Notes: a model not told the origin generated them from the sequence alone. Shown: positions 42,885 to 54,010, numbered from the stretch's first letter. The stretch is DNA of 64,000 nucleotides from Flabesymbios commensalis (GCA_964017125.1 OZ024916.1:3469798-3533797); one strand, 5' to 3'. Made by a program: numbers and translations.

Positions 42885-43131
42885 TACATCTTTTCAGTAA
42901 ATGTTTTCTCACTTCAGCACTTAGAGGGTTCACATTACAACTATCATGTTTACTTTAAAATAGTCTCATTAACTATTTTGTCGCCTCAGCACTTAGAGGG
43001 TTCACATTACGGTCACATGTTTAGTTCAGTTATCTTCTCAGTAAATGTTTTGCCGCCTCTGCATTTAGAGGGTTCACATTACAGTCACCATGTCTATTTT
43101 AGTAATCTTCTCAGTAAATGTTTTCCCGCCA
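42885..43131 (-). repeat. tandem copies of the TRIM gene stop-codon region
   Basis: Units of about 70-75 bp. On the minus strand they read GGCGGCAAAACATTTACTGA, GAAGAT..., ACATGGTGACTGTAATGTGA, ACCCTCTAAATGC. The first unit is the end of the TRIM coding sequence (GGKTFTEKITKIDMVTVM and TGA). Three more copies lie in the 3' UTR. Confidence 0.8.
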
Positions 43132-45053
43132 GTGAGTACATAGTAATCATAAACAAACACAAAGCGCTGATCATCCATATCTCTGGCAGAGACATACATC
43201 TTGTGACTTTCCTCATCCAGACATACACATAATGGGTATTTCACTTGTCCCCGGAGCAGCTGTTTCACCTCCTCCCGGTCACTGGAGATCTGTAGTACAT
43301 GGTTCTGTGTGACGTCCGTCATGAGTATTCTGCCGTGTCTATCTGTGGTTATGTCATATGGTTTATCCACCTTCACACCATGTATGTCATCCTTGTGTAG
43401 TCTCGTCACATGTCCGTCACCGTCAATCACCGCTACCTGGTGATTCTGCCAGTCTGCGACGACATACTGATCACCGTCATGACGTGTTACCCACCACGGC
43501 GTGACGTCATCAGGCAGCGTGATCTCATGTAATGGCTGCCCGTCCCCTGTGTAGCGGTGAATCTTATGGTCGTCAGGACTACACACCATCAGGTGACCTC
43601 TGTCATTGTATGATCCACGAGGCCAGTATTTAACCTGTTGAGTATGGTGGTGCTTCATGGCGCCGCCATCACTGATTGTAATCCAGACTAGCGCTTGGTT
43701 AGTGAAATCACTTACAACCAGCCTGGCCGTGCCTTTATGTGTCATCAGACACATTCCCTGAACACCAGTTTCTGCTCCACCTTCATGTTCATACTTCTCA
43801 CTGAGTGAACCATCAGGCTCATAACAGTATACAACTAAACCTGTGTCATGTACAACATAAACACGTTCCTTGTACACCACCAAACCTAGCACTACTTTAT
43901 CCTGCTTATGTAAGCGAATCCTACCTACTTCCTCCTGCTTCTTCTTTACCAGCTCAGATTGCTTGATCTCAACTCGCCCTTGAATCATTTCACCAGTCTT
44001 ACTTTTTTTTATTATTTCACTCGTCCACATGAATCCTGGTAAGTCAGTCACGTGACTCTCTACGTCCCTCTTAATAGACTCTGTTGCTGTTACGTAATCA
44101 TATATATTATCTTTCTCAGCCAGCTTAACTTGACAACATCTTATGCTCTGCAGACTGGCCAGTGTCATGGACTGACCGTCTGCAGTGACATCAACAGTCT
44201 TCTTCACTCGTCTACGCACATTTTTCATATCAGACAGCAGTTGCGACTCTTCTCTGTCTAGTTTATCACGAATTGTCTTGAATGTAGACTTGATGTTGTT
44301 ACACGCATCGTCAATATCTCTCTCAGCTTGCTGTGCCTGCTGCTTGGTCTTCATCATGGCTTCTTTCACGTAATATATCAATCGATCAGTGTCCCCACTC
44401 GTTTGTTCCAGCTTTATCTTACATTTAGCACCCTGTCGTTCTAGCTCACAGCGCTTATGGCCGTCATGAATGGAATTGGAGCATGTGTTGCACATCGGCT
44501 GCTGACACTTTATACAGTATAAATCCATGAGCTGATGTTTATGATGGTGACATGGAGGGTATGGGGGCTCGTTATGTTTGATAAGTTCCTTACCTTCTAT
44601 GACTCCTATAACTTTGTGAGATTTATTGCATCTGGGGATTTTATGTTCATCAACACACAGCTGACAGAGGAATTCACAGCCTTTTGTACAGAAACTAACA
44701 GCCACCTCTCCACAATCCTCCGTGGAGCAGACGACATCTTTAGGTCTCTGTGGTGTTTCCTCCTTCATCTCATCCTTCTCCATAACCACTTCTTTCAGCT
44801 CATTCATGAAGAAAAACTTGGGAAGATTATCTACACCACCTTTATGTAAAGTTGTCTCTTCTCTACACACAGGGCAGGGCAGCTCTTTAACATACTGATT
44901 TTTCACTGTATAACCTTTGAGACACGTGTAACATAAAGTATGTCTACATGTTAGCAGACGAGGATCCTGTAGTTCATTCAGACATACAGGACACTCTATC
45001 AGCCGTAGTAACCTCTGTTGTTTCTCTGGCGCCTTGGCTGCCATCACATTCAC
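43074..45053 (-). CDS. TRIM-family protein: RING, two B-boxes, coiled coil, beta-propeller
   Basis: A single 659-codon frame. RING at 21-63 (C21, C24, C36, H38, C41, C44, C60, C63) implies E3 ubiquitin ligase activity. B-box 1 spans about 109-150 (CSTEDC... CEFLCQLC) and B-box 2 about 168-208 (CHHHKHQLMDLYC, CNTC, HDGHK). A coiled coil follows at about 210-310. A propeller with NHL-like blades lies at about 390-640 (KPYDITTDRHGRILMTD). This resembles the large TRIM2/3/56-like intronless sets of marine invertebrates; the target is unknown. Start: M1 has a weak context, M4 (GTGATGG) a better one. An ATATAACAG acceptor at about 45062 suggests a 5' UTR intron. The last codons form the first unit of a 3' tandem array. 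Confidence 0.92.
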   Translation of the reverse strand: MNVMAAKAPEKQQRLLRLIECPVCLNELQDPRLLTCRHTLCYTCLKGYTVKNQYVKELPCPVCREETTLHKGGVDNLPKFFFMNELKEVVMEKDEMKEETPQRPKDVVCSTEDCGEVAVSFCTKGCEFLCQLCVDEHKIPRCNKSHKVIGVIEGKELIKHNEPPYPPCHHHKHQLMDLYCIKCQQPMCNTCSNSIHDGHKRCELERQGAKCKIKLEQTSGDTDRLIYYVKEAMMKTKQQAQQAERDIDDACNNIKSTFKTIRDKLDREESQLLSDMKNVRRRVKKTVDVTADGQSMTLASLQSIRCCQVKLAEKDNIYDYVTATESIKRDVESHVTDLPGFMWTSEIIKKSKTGEMIQGRVEIKQSELVKKKQEEVGRIRLHKQDKVVLGLVVYKERVYVVHDTGLVVYCYEPDGSLSEKYEHEGGAETGVQGMCLMTHKGTARLVVSDFTNQALVWITISDGGAMKHHHTQQVKYWPRGSYNDRGHLMVCSPDDHKIHRYTGDGQPLHEITLPDDVTPWWVTRHDGDQYVVADWQNHQVAVIDGDGHVTRLHKDDIHGVKVDKPYDITTDRHGRILMTDVTQNHVLQISSDREEVKQLLRGQVKYPLCVCLDEESHKMYVSARDMDDQRFVFVYDYYVLTGGKTFTEKITKIDMVTVM

Positions 45054-45063
45054 ACATCAGCTG

Positions 45064-46430
45064 TTATATCTAGAGAAAGTGAATCTTATGTATCAGTTGA
45101 GATGATCAGTCTACTTATTATTCACCTGTGTAGTTGATCAACTCTACTGTGAGGCCTGGACCCCTGTAGTCTGGTACTTATGTTACTGGGCTCTCCTGTC
45201 ATATATCTAGACGTAGATAAACTTGTGTGTACTTTGATCTTCTAAGAGCTTGAAAACGTGCACTTTTCTTTGATGTATCAGGTGAGTACCTGTATATTGA
45301 GATATAGCGTCGCTTGGATTGCAAACAGACAATCTGACGACGGGGCGGCATTAATCACAAATTAAAGCGCTTGCTGAAATATGACGCCAGGGCTTGAGTA
45401 CATAATGTTTCTATAACCACGCATACACAACGCATACACATATAGCAGCGTTGCGTTCCAGTCTGCTACGTCCTGTGGGCTGTGCGATCTGTAGCTGGTG
45501 AGTATCTGGCAAACATAATAAGGGAGGCATGGTGATAGTCACGTGGGCCACACTCTGAAAGGTGTAGACCGATCATATATGGGATACTAGTGGTATACTT
45601 AGTGATATGATATAACATTGTACTGCAATATGACATCTACATGTTCTATCTAATGTCCATAAACACGATAGAAGATTTAAATATAACTAACCTACTTAGA
45701 TAATTTATTTCAATTGCAAAAGAAAATATGTTTGTAAATAATTGCATGTGCCTAACACCCAATATATAAGTGGGTGTATCTGGCTTGATGCCAGCCGCAC
45801 CAGGATGAATAAATAAACTATGTGTATAAGAGACAAGGCGAACACACTCAGTGAGGGGTTAAGAAGCACGCTTCACTTTATATATTTATGTGTTTGTCAG
45901 CGACAAACCAACCAAGCCTATCCTCTGATGTTACGTACAGGTGTTCTCGCCTGACTGCGTAATAATCTACACAATTGTCATAGCAGCTGCCCCCCCCCCC
46001 TACAATGTAGGCCTACTGTGCATGTACTAGGAGGCCTATATACCTGGTTTTCAATATTTTTTTTTGAAAAAAAATCTTCGATGTAGCAAAGCCACTAGAA
46101 TAGTGCTTCAAGATCACTTGAGAATTGAATTTGAAAAGGCTTTGTTTGCTTTATTTTCCATTTATTTCCAGCTTCAAATGACGAGCAATGTGTTTATTTA
46201 AGAACAATTGATATATCGCAAATTATCTGATGAAGTATGCATATACCACGAATTGTTTTTCTATTCAAATATATCAGTCAAATATTACCAAAATGTTATA
46301 TGTGATGGTCTGCATGGGCATAAGTGGATGTATGTATAGCGGGGGGTGTAGGGAAATTACCCCCTTTGTTAGTCCAGATGTCTAACAACATATGTTAGCA
46401 AAGAGTCTGGTTAAGGATTACAGACACACG
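45064..46430. other. TRIM upstream region; no gene seen
   Basis: Probable 5' UTR intron and promoter DNA of the TRIM gene. 46150-46280 has a class C foldback remnant (TTTCCAGCTTCAAATGACGA, then TATCGCAAATTATCTGATG). Confidence 0.4.
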
Positions 46431-46432
46431 AG

Positions 46433-46580
46433 AGTGATGTTAAGTACAGGTGTACCGACCTCAGTCACATGGTTATCACCAGGGTGATGTTAAGTACAGG
46501 TGTACCGACCTCAGTCACATGGTTATCACCAGGGTGATGTTAAGTACAGGTGTACCGACCTCAGTCACATAGTTATCTAA
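46433..46580. repeat. 50-bp tandem repeat, three copies
   Basis: GTGATGTTAAGTACAGGTGT, ACCGACCTCAGTCACATGGT, TATCACCAGG, repeated without change in the first two units. Single diverged copies lie at about 45935 and 48050. From 46590 to 46830 a second, degenerate ~70-bp repeat follows (TCAGATAAACTGTGTGA, CATACTTCTGTAAATTATCG). Confidence 0.85.
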
Positions 46581-47247
46581 TACTATATAATTAATAAATG
46601 TACATGACTTACAGTCAGATAAACTGTGTGAGTGATGTGTAATCTAGTCGTCCAGGTCACATACTTCTGTAAATTATCGGGCAGATAAGCCGTGATGTGT
46701 TCCTTTAATATAGTCATTCAAGTTATACACGTCTGTAAATTATCGGTCAGATAAACTGTGTGATAAACACACCTCTTTAAACTAATAATCCAGATCACAT
46801 ACTTCAGCGATATTGAGATAACAAAGCTCATTACCACCCACCCCTTAGAGCCTGGTGGCCAAATGACACAATGTTACAGGAAGGGGTATTTTTTGTTATC
46901 ACACGGAAACCATTTTCTTAGGAACTATCAATACCCATGGACTCAGAAAGTGCAGTTTCCATTGCCGGAAATTGCTGTTTCATTATTATGCAAATTAGGC
47001 AGGCATTGTCCAATAACAAACAGTATGACGCACTGTCTGTATAATCAGGACAATAAAAGTACCAAGTGTCAGATAACGAGCAACATGTATATTATGACAT
47101 GTTACCAGACACGTACTACTCAACATCAGTATGTGAGTCGTAAGTAGTTCTCAGCGGCGTTCCAGTCCTCATAAATATGTCTGAATTAGAATGTTAGATT
47201 ACCAGACACAGATTTTTTCAAATTCACTCACCATCACTTGATCTCTC

Positions 47248-47345
47248 ACAAAAGACATCGGGTCAATGTTGGTTTAATGTTGGGCCAGCATTGCAGACGG
47301 TGTACCACCATTAAGCCAACATTGGGCAACGACTCTTGACGACTG
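47248..47345. mobile_element. CCCAGCAAACAC-family foldback
   Basis: CATCGGGTCAATGTTGGTTT, TGTTGGGCCAGCATTGCAG, AAGCCAACATTGGGCAACG. Outer ends poorly kept. Confidence 0.6.
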
Positions 47346-47354
47346 AGATCATCC

Positions 47355-47455
47355 CAATACGGGACTTTGCTTCTATGTTGGTTTAATGCTGGGCCAGCGC
47401 CGTAGACGGTGGACCGAAATTTACCCATCACTGGGTTAACGATTCTCGTCTGCTA
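47355..47455. mobile_element. CCCAGCAAACAC-family foldback
   Basis: ATACGGGACTTTGCTTCTAT, TTGGTTTAATGCTGGGCCAG, CGCCGTAGACGGTGGACCG and ACGATTCTCGTCTGCTATG. It abuts the previous copy. Confidence 0.6.
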
Positions 47456-47675
47456 TGAGTAAGCTGGGTTGCTACATTAAAATCATCCAATCTCACGTCT
47501 CTGTGAAAATCTACATTACATGCAAAAAATATGCATTACAATAGAATAATATGAACTGAGACATGTCATCACAATAAAACACATAAACATGTTGATCCTC
47601 AGAGCGCTATATTATAGAAAGTAATGATATTTCACTGTCACATATTGCAACTAGTTTATGCAAAAATAATTCAGC

Positions 47676-47917
47676 GCTTTAACCCTTTAACCTCCAAATT
47701 ATTCAATTGGAATTTTCTACCACTTGAAGTTGTGTCTCGCTGACGCGATCCACAACTTCAAGTGAGTGAAAATTATTCAGATTTGACAAAATGGAGGTCA
47801 ACTCTTTGCAAATCTTGCTGGTTGATGTCACATTTTTATCTTTAACATCTTTAAAATGTGGTACTTATAAAAAATAAAAACACGAATATATGCGGCACTG
47901 GCGTTTAAAGGGTTAGG
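47676..47917. mobile_element. TTAA-ended foldback, class B, complete
   Basis: It begins TTTAACCCTTTAACCTCC and ends GGCGTTTAAAGGGTTAG. The hairpin CCACTTGAAGTTGTGTCTCG / CGCGATCCACAACTTCAAGTG is nearly perfect. Reference copy for class B. Confidence 0.8.
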
Positions 47918-48268
47918 GGTTAATAATTCGAGGGTTGATGTCAGACACACCAGGATCGGTTATAATTATCCCTAAGAAACACACCAGGATCAGTTATAAT
48001 TATCCCTAAGAAACACCCGTGTTATCAGCAAGCACATCGATCGCATCACCTGATGTTAAGTACAGGTGTATCGACCTCACTCACTTGGCTACCTGATATA
48101 ACACACTTATTAAATCTACCTAATTCACATGGTAGTGCATATATATCTCGTGTATTCCAAATTAAAATGGGAATTAGTCAGTCAACGTGATATTGGGTTA
48201 CTTCTTACCCTCTCTGTGCTACTGAAGCCAAATATAAACGTTAAGTTAAAGTTCGCTGCAAATATAAT

Positions 48269-48350
48269 GACGCTAAAATTGGTGAAATCAAACATTCAAT
48301 TTTAAAGACGTCTTTAAAATTGAATGTTTGATTTCACCAATTTTAGCGTC
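48269..48350. repeat. perfect 82-bp palindrome
   Basis: GACGCTAAAATTGGTGAAAT ... AAAGACGTCTTT ... ATTTCACCAATTTTAGCGTC. Every base pairs and there is no loop. A class C hairpin starts right after it at 48358. Confidence 0.92.
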
Positions 48351-48357
48351 ACAGACG

Positions 48358-48480
48358 TTTTTTCATTCATTTGAAGCTGGACATTGCGTTAGCAATTCCA
48401 GCTTCAAATGAATGATACATAGAAACAAACAATTCAGCAGCAGAATGATTAAATAAATGTCAGTTGTTTACAGACCTGGC
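48358..48480. mobile_element. class C foldback, partial
   Basis: TTCATTTGAAGCTGGACATT, GCGTTAGCAATTCC and AGCTTCAAATGAATG make a strong hairpin at one end. The TTAACCC terminus is lost. Confidence 0.55.
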
Positions 48481-48929
48481 AGACCTAATATATCAAATTA
48501 TTTACTTTCCGTTTTAAATATCAATTTGTATTTATTCAAGATTCATGATAATTGTGTACTGTATACTGTTTAAGTATCCACCCTTATAATTATAATTATC
48601 AGCCATTTGTAATTCGCAACAATAAGTAGGCATTCAAATAAATAAATAAATGGTCTATTTTATAGTCGTTCCGCAACAATCCTAAAGAGTGCGCGAAATT
48701 GTAATGCGTAGCTTAGAAGTTATGACATTTGATTATATAGTCAATGGGCTTATAGAAAGCCGTCATAATTCACAACTTACTACATGCTTGAAATAATCTG
48801 CCTATGTAAATTAAAAAAATAATCAGACATTGATCTGGGTTGGAGTGGACCACCACTAAGAACTAAGTAACAGATACATGCTTATGGTGAGCAGTGCTTG
48901 TGAAGGTTTCATTTTGATAGAGCTAAAAC

Positions 48930-48983
48930 ATAGCAAACATCAGACGTTGGGTCAATGTTGGTTTTATGTTGGGCCATTGTCGC
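48930..48983. mobile_element. left half of a CCCAGCAAACAC-family foldback, cut by a SINE
   Basis: ATAGCAAACATCAGACGTTG, GGTCAATGTTGGTTTTATGT, TGGGCCATTGTCGC stops exactly where the SINE begins. The right half is not found after the SINE. Confidence 0.6.
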
Positions 48984-49300
48984 GGGGGCCCTAGGGTAGT
49001 GGTTAGCACCGCTGCCTTTCACGCCAGAGTTAAGGGTTCGGTTTTCGGTCTCGGCGGTTTGGACTGAAACAAAAAATGTTTCTTCACCATCCACGTGTGA
49101 AAGTCAGTATTGTGGGGAGCCTCCTTGGCCGAGAGGTAGCGTGCTCGGCCTCAGACCTCCGGGACTCGAATTTCGAATCCTCTGTCTGCAGGTCAGTGTC
49201 ATCTCAATCATCTCACCATCCTCAGGAGGTTCTCCTGATCCAGTTTAAGCTATATGTGCACAAAGGTGGCCTAAAGCCCGATTCATTTTATTTCATTTTT
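48984..49300 (+). mobile_element. dimeric tRNA SINE, head type 1
   Basis: GGGGGCCCTAGGGTAGTGGT, TAGCACCGCTG and GGGTTCGGTTTTCGG (first half); TTGGCCGAGAGGTAGCGTGC and GGGACTCGAATTTCG (second half). The tail is AGCCCGATTCATTTTATTTC. It sits in a foldback element; no clear target duplication. Confidence 0.85.
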
Positions 49301-49532
49301 GTTTTCAGCCTGAGCTCAGAGTAAGCTGGGTTGTTACATTAAAAACCCAATCTGATGTTTGTGTGGAAATGTACATAATCTGATAACGGTCTGTACAGAA
49401 CTATAAGGCAATAGAAATATTAGTATCATATACAATCCAAATAATAATCGGATATACAACACTAATACTAACTGGAATAATGGTATCACATGTTTATACC
49501 ATAGTCCTGCCCCACACACTAGAAAAGAAATG

Positions 49533-49905
49533 TGTTAACCCTCCAGTGCAGAATCATATAATTTATTTTTGACCAATATAAAGTTGTGTCTCGCTATTGC
49601 CAATATTGGCAACTGCATACACAAGAGGGGAGGTGATCGCACCATACACAACACACGAGCACGGGTTGAAGCTGCTACACACAAGAGGGGAGGTGATCGC
49701 ACCATACACAACACACGAGCACGGGTTGAAGCTGCTACACACAAGAGGGGAGGTGATCGCACCATACACATCACACGAGTTGAAGCTGCTACACACACAA
49801 GAGGGGAGGTGGTCGCACCATACACATCACACAAGCTTTGGTTGAAGCTGCTACACACACAAGAGGGAGGTGGTCGCACCATACACATCACCGTCGTAGG
49901 GGCCC
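49533..49905. repeat. 60-bp array grown inside a class B foldback
   Basis: It begins GTTAACCCTCCAGTGCAG and AAAGTTGTGTCTCGCTATTG (class B). Then come five units of ~60 bp: ACACAAGAGGGGAGGTGATC, GCACCATACACAACACACGA, GCACGGGTTGAAGCTGCTAC. GTTGAAGCTGCTAC may derive from the hairpin arm. ORFs over it on both strands are by-products. Confidence 0.75.
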
Positions 49906-52212
49906 GTGTAACACAGGTTCAAAGTGAATATTGCTTTACAATGCTTTCTGCACAATCATGGCAATATCGCGACAGAAGGACACATAGTCCGGGGGCCTAT
50001 GTAGCAAATCCAGCTCCCGTGGGAACCAAATGTTTATTTTATGTTATGTGTAAAAATCAATTGTTGATAGCATAAGTGATCTAAAAAAAACATTGTACAA
50101 ATTTTTTCAAGCATAAAAAAAGTATTTTCAACCAAATATTTAAAAATTGTCCATTTTGACTGAAAATGTGATAATTCTCTGGTTTGTTGGTTAGATAGCA
50201 AGGGTAAGAGTACAACAGTGTGGACAACAAAATATATTAAGGTACATTATATACCAAATGCAATGTGAGAATATTAGGAATATGCATATAGCTGAGGCAT
50301 CAGTGATATTTTACAGCTAATTTGACAGATGAACCCTTTGTGGACAAGGAGTCTGATGATATATAACCATCCACAACAACAGATATTTATCACAATATTT
50401 TGCAATAAATGACTTCCAATATATAGGATTAACATCTTATGGATAAACTAATGTCGAAATTTCGTTATGCTATATAAATATGTATTTATATATACGTTGC
50501 ATATAATATATTCGTTTAACCCTATAAGTACCAAACTCACATAAATCTATACATTTGATGATTTCTATGATACCCCACTCTAGTGATATATAATGTATCT
50601 AAAATTAGCAAAAGCAAAACACCTTATGCACTGATGTCTTTGATTGATGTAATAGTTGTAGAAAAAAAATGTTGACCATTTAGATCCCAAAATCATATAA
50701 ATACAACAAACTAATGGCCTACATTGTTATGCTAAGCAATGTAGAAAATAACATGTGTTCAGGTCGATGTTGAAGAACACATTTAAATAAGTATGCACAG
50801 ATATGTATTTTCCTTGGATTACTCAAGTAGCAATAATAACGCTAGTCAAGACTCATCCATGAAGCAAGATGAAATAAATAACTGTTTATGTCCCAGAGTC
50901 TTTAGTAAAAGTATTTCAACGGTACGTGTTCAACATGTTCAATGTGGCCAACATACAAAAGTAAAAAATAACATGTATGTATGTATGTATGTATGTGATA
51001 TATTTATTTGCTCTAGAGGACTCGGGGCCATGGTCCCCCTGAAAAATCTAAGACTTCAAATGGTGCATTCTAGAGCACATTCATGTCCAAACCAAAAATG
51101 GTTTGTGGGACCCTGAACGTGTGATCTCTGGATCCGCCACTGCATTCAGCAGCTGCGTGGCAAAATATATTGTACTGTAATATCCATAGCGGATGGGAAC
51201 AGAGTGGTGTTGATTTAACTTTCCTGACCTATACATATTATCACTAGCTGCTGTGATTACTTCAGACGGTGAATAATAATAATAATGGCTCCTGTTATGA
51301 AGGTATTGCCAACTATTTCCCCTCTGGACATGAAGTCAAACAACAAACTTTTCCCACGTAACATGCGTGCTGTTTTATTTGTTGTAAAATTATCAAATCC
51401 TGCTTAAAAATATGAGCAACCTGATAACATCATATCCTGACAGTTTAATACCTTGTTTTAGGATTATAGTGTCATAATTATGATAACATTATCAATCATA
51501 TCCTTATATTGCATTGCCCTAGAATGCTACGTTAGACTTGTATATCGTGAAGTAAAATCTATATTCTAGCGTTCTAGTATCTTATTCCCCTCGCTCCTGA
51601 TATAATAATGAAATATATACTGACCATACACGTGGATATGTACTTAGTATATATCTGTGATACTGACACCATAATGTAATATACTATACTATAAATAATA
51701 ATGTCACATATTGTGATTGATATAATAATGTAATATACTGAAATTAGTATGCCATAGCAATAAATTAAAATGGCATAACCTTTCAATACAATGCCATATC
51801 TAGACGTGAAAATGACCTATCATCAGAATATAATTCCATATAATGATATTTTAATGTCATATCTTTAGATTAAAAACTTCATATTAACACACAGCTGGCT
51901 ATCATAACATTATGATCTAATATAATAATATCATAATGCAATATCGAATCCTAACGTTCTACTGTCTTATGGTACCATTGTATTTTGACATTATAACTTG
52001 ACATAGCTACATTATAATGTAGCTCTTGCATCAACGATCACTGATACGGCTGCGAAAGGGCATCAAACTACCTGCAATATTTCAAAATTAGGTGAAAGAA
52101 TGGAGTAGTCACTCAGGTAGTGTCTCCCAGGGATTATCCAACAATAGGATAGTGGAGCTGAGCGAAAAGCCACGCCATTTCAGAATTGAACTGCACAGCG
52201 AAACCCAAGTTA

Positions 52213-52500
52213 AAACACACCACTACATTATTTTCTTTGTCCGACCACTAAATCCTGAGCCGGGAATGGAGAGTTATTGTTGACCTGGTACAGACTAATT
52301 ATCATGGTAGGCATATTGTATTATAAACAGTCAGGTGTGACCGAGCTGTTGAGTATGAGGGATCCTCATAGTGTTCGGATGTGTTTTAAGTCGGAGGTCT
52401 ACATTCTTAGCTGTGAAAAAGGCCTTGACCGTCGACCTCGACCCTTTTCACAGATAAGAATGTAGAGCTTCTCGGGCTATATTCTATACTGAATCGTTGG
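52213..52500 (+). repeat. dispersed repeat D2, copy 2
   Basis: It matches 25680-25945. This copy also has an inverted pair CTACATTCTTAGCTGTGAAAA / TTTTCACAGATAAGAATGTAG-like around its middle, which the first copy has lost in part. Inside the 3.84-kb element. Confidence 0.7.
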
Positions 52501-52681
52501 CCGTCTGGGCAGGTAGGCATTCCCAAAGCACTGAAAAGCCCACCATGCCCAAGCAACTTGCTTGTGAATTTTGGTCCTAATTATACTATTTATTTAATAT
52601 GATCTGTATGACAGATGAAACAGAGTAATTTGCACGATTTATATCCACAAAACGAACTCATCACCATGATGTGCACCTTCT

Positions 52682-53014
52682 ATGCTACATGAAAGAAATG
52701 TTAACAACCTACGATACATACTCTTAGTGAATGGCCCTTCACAATATGCATATTTTGACGATGCCCGCATGAGCATAATAATAAAAGGAATCATGTTAGA
52801 CACAAAGAAAATGCCATCATTCAGCACACTTCTAAAGGGTAAGAATTGTTTGATAAGGCGGATAAGGATAAGGATATGGACATCCAAAACGTGTTCGTGT
52901 AGAAAACATGACCTGCGTTGCACTGATATGTACAGTCAGTTTATTGAAATTTGTGAAAATCGCAATTTAAATGTGATGACTGAGGACAATGGTGAAGAAT
53001 CTTTAAATCTTTAA
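52682..53014 (+). CDS. small hypothetical ORF with a CxCRKHxLxCT motif
   Basis: 110 codons from ATG. VNNLRYILLVNGPSQYAYFD is followed by TSKTCSCRKHDLRCTDMYSQ and ICENRNLNVMTED. The spacing resembles a cysteine-rich C-terminal motif seen in transposon-associated invertebrate proteins (C-x-C-x-x-x-G-L-x-C-T-x-M-C). Two cysteines expected there are Y and F here, so it is probably a decayed fragment. No upstream exon was found. Confidence 0.3.
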   Translation: MLHERNVNNLRYILLVNGPSQYAYFDDARMSIIIKGIMLDTKKMPSFSTLLKGKNCLIRRIRIRIWTSKTCSCRKHDLRCTDMYSQFIEICENRNLNVMTEDNGEESLNL

Positions 53015-53964
53015 AAAATATTTAGTTACGGGGCTATCAGGAATAAAATCTGTGACATTTTATTCCACAGCTTGACTCGTACTCGTTTTTTCTAAGAATG
53101 ACATGAATATTTTCTGTATTTGCAAACTTATGTATACAGTTACCCTGCACCCTTCTGCACCCTGTAGATATGGGTGAGGGTTATATCCCATAGGCATGCC
53201 CAGGAACCATTATGAATGAAGGAAAACATTCAAAAACCCATTGTGTCCATTCTACCCTCACATCAGCATATGTACATCATTAAATTTTGATCAGTGGATT
53301 GTACTGTTTTTATCATATTACAAAGTCACATAAATCACCACCCGCGACAACAAATGATGTTTAGCCATCATTTTACTCAAGCTTTTTCTTGTTTTTTTTT
53401 AAGTAATAGTATCCAAACGAGCTGATATGTTTCAAAATAATGTGCACATATATAATCCGATTTTTTAAATTTTATTAGACAACTATATATGAAATGTGGC
53501 AATTTGGGCATATTTTCCCCAAATTTTGGCGGCCATCTTTGATTTTTTAAAATAATAATTTTCCTGATCAAACTTAAATATATTTTGAATAAATTCTAGA
53601 TTCAAAACACCCATTTTAGAACTTTAATTCGCGAAAATATATGTATGCAGTGCAGATATATTGCAAAAATATGCATAATTGGCGGCCATATTGGATTTAT
53701 GCGAATAGCTATGAGAAATAGCTAGAAAAAATGGTACCAAAATTGCTTCATTGTACCCATATCATGACATCTATAAACCTTAGACAAAATAAACATTTAG
53801 CCTCCAGGGGATTACATAGGCCCCCGGACTAACAGGTTCAAACTAGTATAATATTAAATTGAGGTTCCAAACGTCCTGGTTTTAATGATTAGTGACATGT
53901 TCTTTTCAATAATTTGGTTCCATCGGCGAACGAGTGTAATTAGCTTAAAAAAATAAAAATAAAT

Positions 53965-54010
53965 TTGACCCAGCAACGGGCTAACACCGGGCCAATGACA
54001 CAGGGTATCT
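53965..54010. mobile_element. small CCCAGCAAACAC-family fragment
   Basis: GACCCAGCAACGGGCTAACA, CCGGGCCAATGACACAGGG only. Confidence 0.35.

Larger units (their letters stand above)
49987..53830. mobile_element. 3.84-kb element with 19-bp terminal inverted repeats
   Basis: The left end TAGTCCGGGGGCCTATGTA is matched by the inverted right end TACATAGGCCCCCGGACTA. Inside, both ends continue with CCCnTGG and AAATGTTTATTTT at the same distance. The flanks are ACA on both sides, a possible 3-bp duplication. It holds a small cysteine-motif ORF (52682-53014), dispersed repeat D2 and AT-rich DNA. No intact transposase was recognised. It looks like a DNA transposon or a large non-autonomous element. 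Confidence 0.6.

Noticed and set aside
44052-44849. Plus-strand ORFs within the TRIM gene
   Set aside because: Shadows of the well-supported minus-strand frame.
49569-50075. ORFs of 77-168 codons at 49.5-50.1 kb
   Set aside because: They follow the 60-bp tandem array and have no domain.
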